A stretch of 5,740 nt of DNA from Candidatus Methanovirga meridionalis (GTDB lineage: Archaea > Methanobacteriota > Methanobacteria > Methanobacteriales > Methanobacteriaceae), in assembly GCA_031289325.1 (NCBI GenBank), contig JAITPS010000215.1, positions 1-5,740 of the forward strand, read 5' to 3'. Position 1 is the stretch's first letter. Each line of letters begins with the position of its first letter. A program made the translations under genes and the position numbers. The notes under the pieces are model-generated. The model searched no databases and had not been told where the DNA came from. It saw nothing but the letters and a program-made list of their open reading frames with translations. Positions 1 through 4,130 of this stretch are shown here, one piece after another.

Positions 1-750
1 TTAATTAAATATTATTTATATTAATTAAAAATTATTTATATTAATTAAAAATTATTTATATTAATTAAAAATTATTTTTATTAATTAAAAATTATTTATA
101 TTAATTAAAATGTACTTATATTAATTAAAAATTATTTATATTATTTAAAAATTATTTATATTAATTAAAATATACTTATACTACTTAAAATATACTTATA
201 CTACTTAAAATATACTTATATTAATTAAAATTTATTTATATTGATTAAAATTTATTTATATTGATTAAAATATACTTATATTAATTAAAAATTATTTATA
301 CTACTTAAAAATTATTTATATTAATTAAAAATTATTTATATTATTTAAAATTTATTTATATTATTTAAAATTTATTTATATTATTTAAAATTTATTTATA
401 TTAATTAAAATTTATTTATATTGATTAAAATATACTTATATTAATTAAAATTTATTTATATTGATTAAAATATACTTATATTACTTAAAAATTATTTATA
501 TTAATTAAAATATACTTATATTACTTAAAAATTATTTATATTACTTAAAAATTATTTATATTACTTAAAAATTATTTATATTACTTAAAATTTATTTATA
601 TTATTTAAAAATTATTTATATTATTTAAAAATTATTTATATTATTTAAAAATTATTTATATTACTTAAAAATAATTTATACTACTTAAAATATAATTATA
701 TTACTTAAAATTTATTTATATTAATTAAAATATACTTATACTACTTAAAT
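1..750. repeat. Phased 20-bp AT-rich tandem repeat array, 37 full units
   Basis: The commonest unit is ttaattaaaa followed by attatttata. Thirty-seven complete 20-base units run from base 1 to 740 with no insertion or deletion, plus a final half unit to 750; the array continues past the left edge. TTAAA at unit positions 5-9 is present in all 37 units and the terminal TTATA in 36. Variation is confined mainly to positions 1, 3, 4 and 11-15. The first half occurs in five main forms (ttaatt 15 units, ttattt 7, ttactt 7, ctactt 4, ttgatt 4) and the second half in three main forms (attattt 16, tttattt 9, tatactt 8). It is not coding: TAA recurs and the unit length is not a multiple of three. With A/T tracts spaced about 10 bp, the DNA is probably intrinsically curved. 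Function unknown; chromatin organisation, replication or segregation roles are guesses. Confidence 0.95.
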
Positions 751-751
751 A

Positions 752-850
752 TTAAAATTATGTATTTTTATAAATTAATATTTGAAATTAAATAATTTAT
801 TAAAAAAATTATTATTCAAAATTTAAGAACTTTTCCATAAGGAATATAAT
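752..850 (+). repeat. Dispersed ~100-bp AT-rich element, copy A
   Basis: This is the first of four related sequences in the window (A, B, C, D). The shared order is: an ATTTTYATGAA-like stretch; AATATTTRAAATTA; a poly-A/poly-T middle; then a conserved 3' block, AATTTAAGAACTTTTCC with ATAAGGAATATAAT directly after it. The 3' block contains the short palindrome TTCC-ATAA-GGAA. The copy follows the end of the 37-unit array and runs straight into the second 20-bp array. It shows no coding potential. Orientation is arbitrary, but all four copies point the same way. I do not recognise it as a named repeat family. Confidence 0.8.
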
Positions 851-956
851 TAAAAATAATTCATATTAATTAAAAATAATTTACATTAATTAAAAATAAT
901 TTATATTAATTAAAAATAATTTATATTAATTAAAAATAATTTATATTAATTAAAAT
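851..956. repeat. Second 20-bp tandem array, five units
   Basis: Five full units of taaaaataat ttatattaat lie between element copies A and B, with a partial sixth. The unit is a circular permutation of the main array's unit, with aataat replacing attatt in the second half, so the two arrays are related but distinct. The units are nearly identical (two carry a single C change, at 862 and 884), which suggests recent expansion. The first unit overlaps the TATAAT end of copy A, as if the array grew from the element border. Confidence 0.9.
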
Positions 957-1055
957 TTAAAATAATGGATTTTCATGGAGTAATATTTAAAATTATGTAA
1001 ATTAATAAAAAATTTTCATTTTAAAATTTAAGAATTTTTCCATAAGGAATATAAT
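957..1055 (+). repeat. Dispersed ~100-bp AT-rich element, copy B
   Basis: This copy repeats the order seen in copy A: TTTTCATGGAGTAATATTT, an A/T-rich middle, then AATTTAAGAATTTTTCC and the TTCC-ATAA-GGAA palindrome followed by TATAAT. It follows a 20-bp array and ends 23 bases before the start codon at 1079. Its GGAATATAAT end could therefore supply a BRE/TATA-like promoter, or an operator, for the iron-sulfur protein gene. That role is inferred from position only; the other three copies are not placed this way relative to a gene. Confidence 0.8.
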
Positions 1056-1066
1056 AATTTTTAATA

Positions 1067-1072
1067 GGGGAG
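1067..1072 (+). promoter_or_regulatory. Ribosome binding site of the QueG-like gene
   Basis: GGGGAG lies six bases before the ATG at 1079 and matches the GGAG core of the SD sequence expected for methanogens. It is the only G-rich run in this AT-rich leader and supports the chosen start. An SD site at this distance also argues that the mRNA has a leader, so the TATAAT at 1050-1055 may be too close to be this gene's TATA box. Confidence 0.75.
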
Positions 1073-1078
1073 TAAAAT

Positions 1079-2119
1079 ATGGATAAAGAAAAACTCACAA
1101 AAAGTCTTAAAGAAATGATAATTGAATTAGGAGGATCACATGTTGGAATTGGAACTACACAGACATTAAAAGGAGGACCTGAATCAACAGACTTAAATTA
1201 TGTATTAAAAGGTGCAAAATCGTTTATTACTTTTGCAGTACCTTTTAATCAAGAGCTTATAGAACCTTATTTAGCTAAAAAAGATTTTTCATTGAATGAG
1301 AACAAAATTAGGACAACTACATTTGCTGGAGGAATATCCTTAGAAGTGGCTGGATTTTTAAATCAACTGAACTATAAAGCCATTCCAATAGCTCCGAATT
1401 TTATTTATAGAAAAGACACTCCTAATGGAATAAGAGATAGAAAACCTTTAATTTCGCATAAATACTTAGCTGTGAGATCAGGTGTAGGATTTTTTGGATA
1501 TTCTGGGAGCATATTAACAAAAGAATATGGTTCATCCATAGTTTTAAGCTCTGTTGTAACCAATGCCCAATTAACTCCAACAGACCAAATACCAGAATCA
1601 GAAAATTATTGTGATGAATGTATGCTTTGTAAGCTTAGTTGTATTTCTAATTATATCTCAGATGAGAAGATTAAAGTAAATATTGGTGGAAATGACTTCA
1701 AATATCAGAAACCTAATAGTCATTGGAGATGCATAGTTATTTGTGGTGGTGCAACAGGACTCCATTCATCTAAAAAATATTCTACATGGTCTCCAGGAAG
1801 GTTTGATCTTCCGAATGAAGATGCTGAATTTGAAGCATTAAGAGAAAAATCTATGGCAGCTTATGTTGAACGACCTAAAAAAGATACTGTATTTTATCAT
1901 CCAGGAGTACCAGAATATAAAATGCAGTATACTTGTAGTACATGTCAGTTTATATGTCATCCAGAGAAAAATATAAGGAATAAAAGATATAAGCTATTTA
2001 AAAATAATGGAGTAATTGTTGAAGATAAAGTAGGAAATAGAAGATCAGTATCTCCTAATGAAGCAGAACAAATCATTTTAGAAATGTCAGAAGATAGAAA
2101 AAAATTGTATGTGGATTAA
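1079..2119 (+). CDS. QueG-like double [4Fe-4S] cluster reductase family protein
   Basis: This 346-residue protein belongs to the broad COG1600 group (epoxyqueuosine reductase and relatives of the reductive dehalogenase fold). The clearest family signature is at about 127-162: HKYLAVRSGVGFFG followed by an ILTKEYGSSIVLSSVVTN-like stretch, matching the conserved HxxxAxRAGLGWxGKN...TxxYGSxxxLxxVxT region of QueG. A ferredoxin motif C-x2-C-x2-C-x3-C is at C178, C181, C184 and C188; a second group is C-x2-C-x3-C at C286, C289 and C293, with C218 and C222 between. Two iron-sulfur clusters are likely. There is no signal peptide or membrane segment, so it is probably cytosolic. Oddities: the Pro that usually follows the last Cys is absent (CIS, CHP), and the gap between motifs is about 97 residues, which seems longer than in bacterial QueG. 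Archaea make archaeosine rather than queuosine, so true QueG activity is doubtful; a corrinoid- or flavin-dependent reductase with another substrate is equally possible. It is convergent with the next gene. Confidence 0.8.
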   Translation: MDKEKLTKSLKEMIIELGGSHVGIGTTQTLKGGPESTDLNYVLKGAKSFITFAVPFNQELIEPYLAKKDFSLNENKIRTTTFAGGISLEVAGFLNQLNYKAIPIAPNFIYRKDTPNGIRDRKPLISHKYLAVRSGVGFFGYSGSILTKEYGSSIVLSSVVTNAQLTPTDQIPESENYCDECMLCKLSCISNYISDEKIKVNIGGNDFKYQKPNSHWRCIVICGGATGLHSSKKYSTWSPGRFDLPNEDAEFEALREKSMAAYVERPKKDTVFYHPGVPEYKMQYTCSTCQFICHPEKNIRNKRYKLFKNNGVIVEDKVGNRRSVSPNEAEQIILEMSEDRKKLYVD

Positions 2120-2123
2120 AGCT

Positions 2124-2139
2124 ATTTTTATTAAGTTTT
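2124..2139 (+). terminator. T-rich tract after the QueG-like gene
   Basis: Starting five bases past the stop codon, the coding strand reads tatttttattaagtttt, with no stable hairpin. Archaeal RNA polymerase terminates at such U-rich runs, so this is a plausible terminator. AT-rich background makes T-runs common, hence the modest confidence. Confidence 0.35.
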
Positions 2140-2253
2140 CAAGAACCTAAAGTATTGATAAATCTTCACAAAAGTTTGCACTCCTATAATGATTAATATT
2201 TTTATTATCCTGTTTTTATCAATTCGTTAAGTCTTTAAGGGATAATTTAGTGT

Positions 2254-3063
2254 TTACTTATAATGAGCATCTAAAAAATAGTAGTTAACTTTATTATCCT
2301 CTAATTCTTTAATTATTTTTTTACTCATTTTCCCTACTACAAGTAATAAAACATTTAAGCCTTTTTTTGATGCTTCAATAGCTGATTTAGTAACAGCAAA
2401 TTCAATATCTACTGGAATTTTTAATTTTAAGCATACACTATATCCTACTGTTCCTAATATACCCACCCTATTAAAACTCTTATCAATGTTCCAATTTTTG
2501 AGTCCTGAATCATAGGTTTTTTTTATTAAATCCAAATTGGTTGCTTTTGATCCTCCGTCTTTTATAGTGGGAATATCTATTACAACAACATAACTTTCTT
2601 CTATATCGACTGTCCCATTAAGATTTTTTAATGCGATATCTTCATTTTTCAATCCATCTGTTAAGGTTACTGCATTTGCACTTTTTCTTTTTTTAATAGC
2701 ATGAAGAATTCCATCATCCATGTAAATTCCCACATTATCTCCTTCTTTAAGATTTTCAGAAGCTATTGCTGGCCATACAGACCTGAAATAATCTACACTT
2801 TCTAAAATTTCGCCACTATACCTTTTAAGTTCAGTTGCTTCTTCTTTAATCTTATCAATCCCTTTCAATGTAAGTGAATATGGGGATCTACCATTTTTAG
2901 ATGTGATATAACCTTCTTTAATTAATGATCTTATATTTTCTGAAACTGCTTGAACCGTCACATTAAGATGTTCAGCCATATTTCTTTGGCGAATATGCTT
3001 ATCTCTTTTAGATATTTCATACAATATATGAAGTTTAGTCAATGCACCTCTTTCTCTCATCAT
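2254..3063 (-). CDS. Winged-helix transcriptional regulator, COG1497-like
   Basis: A 269-residue DNA-binding regulator. Residues about 8-70 form a winged helix-turn-helix: a first helix (LTKLHILYEISKR), then HIRQRNMAEHLNVTVQAVSE with the likely recognition helix at 36-51, and a wing ending in GRSPYSLTLKG. Residues 105-165 look like a small beta-rich domain (GDNVGIYMDDGILHA). Residues about 197-266 resemble a Rossmann-like domain: GILGTVGYS, then a hydrophobic strand GLNVLLLVVG and a terminal NYYFLD strand. This three-part layout fits the archaeal COG1497 'predicted transcriptional regulator' group; assignment is from memory of the family pattern. The C-terminal part may sense a ligand, but none is known to me. 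The start at 3063 is supported by an SD site eight bases upstream; an immediately following second ATG (3060) is an alternative. It converges on the QueG-like gene, 134 bases apart. Target genes cannot be read from the window. Confidence 0.8.
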   Translation of the reverse strand: MMRERGALTKLHILYEISKRDKHIRQRNMAEHLNVTVQAVSENIRSLIKEGYITSKNGRSPYSLTLKGIDKIKEEATELKRYSGEILESVDYFRSVWPAIASENLKEGDNVGIYMDDGILHAIKKRKSANAVTLTDGLKNEDIALKNLNGTVDIEESYVVVIDIPTIKDGGSKATNLDLIKKTYDSGLKNWNIDKSFNRVGILGTVGYSVCLKLKIPVDIEFAVTKSAIEASKKGLNVLLLVVGKMSKKIIKELEDNKVNYYFLDAHYK

Positions 3064-3071
3064 TGTCTTCT

Positions 3072-3077
3072 ACCTCT
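3072..3077 (-). promoter_or_regulatory. Ribosome binding site of the regulator gene
   Basis: Read on the minus strand, AGAGGT lies eight bases before the ATG at 3063 and pairs with the usual CCUCC end of archaeal 16S rRNA. It supports the 3063 start. Confidence 0.7.
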
Positions 3078-3127
3078 TTTTTTTATCATTTACAATAATT
3101 TATTTATTTAATATTTTAATCTTTTAA

Positions 3128-3136
3128 ATTTATAAA
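3128..3136 (-). promoter_or_regulatory. Candidate TATA box of the regulator gene
   Basis: The minus strand reads TTTATAAAT here, about 65 bases before the start codon; transcription would begin near 3100-3105 and give a leader of about 40 bases. It overlaps the first unit of the 18-bp triplication and the left end of element copy C, so those repeats sit at and behind the promoter. The AT-rich background makes TATA-like words common. Confidence 0.35.
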
Positions 3137-3182
3137 GTAATATTTGGATATAAAGTAATATTTGGATATAAAGTAATATTTG
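3131..3182. repeat. 18-bp tandem triplication (tataaagtaatatttgga)
   Basis: Two exact copies (3131-3148, 3149-3166) and a third that matches 16 of 18 bases before diverging at 3183. The unit corresponds to the left part of the dispersed element (compare catggagtaatattt in copy B), so it looks like a local duplication at the border of copy C. It lies directly behind the promoter of the regulator gene and repeats a TATAAAG word three times. Confidence 0.9.
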
Positions 3183-3250
3183 AAATTAAATAATTTAATA
3201 AAAAAATTTATTATTTTAAAATTTAAGAACTTTTCCAAAAGGAATATAAT
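3167..3250 (+). repeat. Dispersed AT-rich element, copy C
   Basis: Aligns with copies A, B and D from GTAATATTTGAAATTAAAT through the A/T-rich middle to AATTTAAGAACTTTTCC and GGAATATAAT. Its palindrome is TTCC-AAAA-GGAA: the arms are kept while the central four bases differ from A and B. The left end is modified by the 18-bp triplication and, unlike A, B and D, no clear 20-bp array precedes it. It lies upstream of the regulator gene, pointing away from it. Confidence 0.8.
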
Positions 3251-3324
3251 ATAAAATATAATATTGTATCAAATTTTATTAAATTATAGTTAGTTTGATA
3301 AAGTTCTTAATAAATAACTTTTTT

Positions 3325-3365
3325 AAAAATAGATATTATTAAAATAAAAATAGATATTATTAAAA
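3325..3365. repeat. Direct duplication of a 20-base AT-rich segment
   Basis: AAAAATAGATATTATTAAAA occurs at 3325-3344 and again at 3346-3365, one base apart. It is the recognisable structure in the stretch between element copy C and the short 20-bp array; no gene is visible there. Confidence 0.85.
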
Positions 3366-3369
3366 AATA

Positions 3370-3420
3370 TTAATTTATAATTATTTATATTATTTAAAAT
3401 ATATTTGTATTGTTTAAAAT
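3370..3420. repeat. Short degenerate 20-bp array before element copy D
   Basis: About two and a half units in the phase of the main array: ttaatttata attatttata, then ttatttaaaa tatatttgta, then ttgtttaaaa. The units are more diverged than at 1-750 but keep the TTTAAAA and TATTTRTA words at 20-base spacing. They run directly into element copy D, as the other arrays run into A and B. Confidence 0.7.
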
Positions 3421-3520
3421 TTAAAATTATATATTTTCATGAAATAATATTTAAAATTAAATAATTTAATAAAAAAATTATCATTTCAAAAATTAAGAAC
3501 TTTTCCATAACGACTATAAC
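3421..3520 (+). repeat. Dispersed ~100-bp AT-rich element, copy D
   Basis: Aligns with copy A over its full length, from TTAAAATTAT, through TTTTCATGAAATAATATTT and the A/T-rich middle, to AATTAAGAACTTTTCCATAA. The end is altered: CGACTATAAC replaces GGAATATAAT, so the right arm of the TTCC-N4-GGAA palindrome is lost. This suggests D is the most decayed copy or has a different 3' neighbour. Confidence 0.8.
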
Positions 3521-3530
3521 TATTTCTTAA

Positions 3531-3561
3531 TTTTAAGTAACAATAAATTTTAAGTAACAAT
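3531..3561. repeat. Direct duplication of ttttaagtaacaat
   Basis: The 14-base word occurs at 3531-3544 and 3548-3561, a 17-base offset, just after element copy D. Short slipped duplications of this type recur through the intergenic region (another, ttaaatgttaatta, at 3763-3776 and 3778-3791). Confidence 0.85.
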
Positions 3562-3612
3562 ATATATTAATATTATTAAAATCATAGTATATTAAATAAT
3601 GTTTGTAAGTAC

Positions 3613-3709
3613 AGAAAAACTTCGTTTTTCTAATTGAAATAAAAAATTTCAATACAAAAAATCTTTCAGATTTGTTATCAAAGATAACTTAGGAAAATCT
3701 AAGATTTCC
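3613..3709. other. Cluster of five consecutive stem-loops, possible structured RNA
   Basis: Five inverted repeats occupy 97 bases almost without gaps. 1: AGAAAAAC/GTTTTTCT, 8 bp, loop TTC (3613-3631). 2: ATTGAAAT/ATTTCAAT, 8 bp, loop AAAAA (3633-3653). 3: AAATCT/AGATTT, 6 bp, loop TTC (3659-3673). 4: GTTATC/GATAAC, 6 bp, loop AAA (3674-3688). 5: GG(A)AAATC/GATTTCC, 7 bp with one bulged A, loop TAA (3692-3709). Stems 3 and 5 share the AAATCT/AGATTT arms, so the arms can also pair with one another around stem 4. Since inverted repeats read alike on both strands, the transcribed strand cannot be told. No ORF spans the cluster. It could be a structured non-coding RNA, a DNA cruciform site or a mobile-element end. 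Confidence 0.6.
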
Positions 3710-3762
3710 GTTTCTAATTGAACAAGTTTAATAATAAAGTTTTTAAAAATGAATCAGAATTA

Positions 3763-3791
3763 TTAAATGTTAATTATTTAAATGTTAATTA
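3763..3791. repeat. Direct duplication of ttaaatgttaatta
   Basis: The 14-base word occurs at 3763-3776 and 3778-3791. Apart from this, 3724-3855 shows no gene or RNA that I can support. Confidence 0.8.
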
Positions 3792-3855
3792 AAAAAATTT
3801 TAATTCTTATTTTTAAACAGTGAATAAATACTAAGTTGAGAATAAATTCTTAACA

Positions 3856-4083
3856 ATGAATGGCACTTGATTTTTTAATTACAAAAGCATCAAGGACATG
3901 ATTATAAAAGTAGAGTCATCTGAATATGATGATGAGTAAGGTTATAAAGATAAAAGAGTCGATTAATGTTTTCAATATAAACCTCACATAAAAAACAGAC
4001 AAACAATAGAGTGACATTTTAATTTCCAAATGAGTATTGGCTTAGTGAAAGATATTATTTCCTGAATAGAAATGTTTAGATTT
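3856..4083 (+). pseudogene. Possible decayed coding sequence, origin unknown
   Basis: Base composition changes sharply here: G+C is roughly 27% at 3901-3960 against about 3% at 3421-3480, which resembles the real genes in the window. One plus frame starting at ATG 3856 reads as protein-like segments separated by about five stops (three TGA, two TAA), for example KDMIIKVESSEYDDE, GYKDKRVD, FQYKPHIKNRQTIE and FQMSIGLVKDIIS. The basic, amphipathic character and the RQTIE-x-HF segment vaguely recall the C-terminal part of some transposases, but I cannot assign a family. No terminal inverted repeats were found around it. It could instead be spacer DNA of higher GC, or contain an untranslated RNA. 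Confidence 0.3.
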
Positions 4084-4090
4084 AGGTTTT

Positions 4091-4122
4091 TGGGAATCAT
4101 TTATATTCTTTTATGGGAATCA
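4091..4122. repeat. Direct repeat TGGGAATCA
   Basis: The nine-base word occurs at 4091-4099 and 4114-4122, 23 bases apart, immediately beyond the stop codon of the RecJ-like gene (which ends at 4131). With this AT content, G-rich nonamers repeated so closely stand out, but the function is unknown; a duplication left by an excision event is possible. Confidence 0.6.
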
Positions 4123-4130
4123 ACAAGATT

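Noticed and set aside
1..750. CRISPR array
   Set aside because: Units are contiguous 20-mers with no unique spacers, and no cas gene is in view.
2154..2223. Nine-base inverted repeat ATTGATAAA / TTTATCAAT between the convergent genes
   Set aside because: The arms are 52 bases apart and A/T-rich, so a bidirectional terminator or operator cannot be supported over chance.
3300..3324. AAAGTT / AACTTT stem followed by a T-run, resembling an intrinsic terminator
   Set aside because: Only six mostly A-T pairs with a ten-base loop, no gene ends nearby, and such structures are common at this composition.
3990..3995. Six-T run on the minus strand as terminator of the nuclease gene
   Set aside because: It is more than 130 bases past the stop codon and inside the possible decayed gene; no good terminator was found closer.
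3916..4017. Minus-strand 33-codon hydrophobic small ORF (starts MSLYCLSVFY)
   Set aside because: It could be a one-helix membrane peptide, but it has no convincing SD site, overlaps the broken plus-strand frame, and I/L/F-rich antisense frames are expected in AT-rich DNA.
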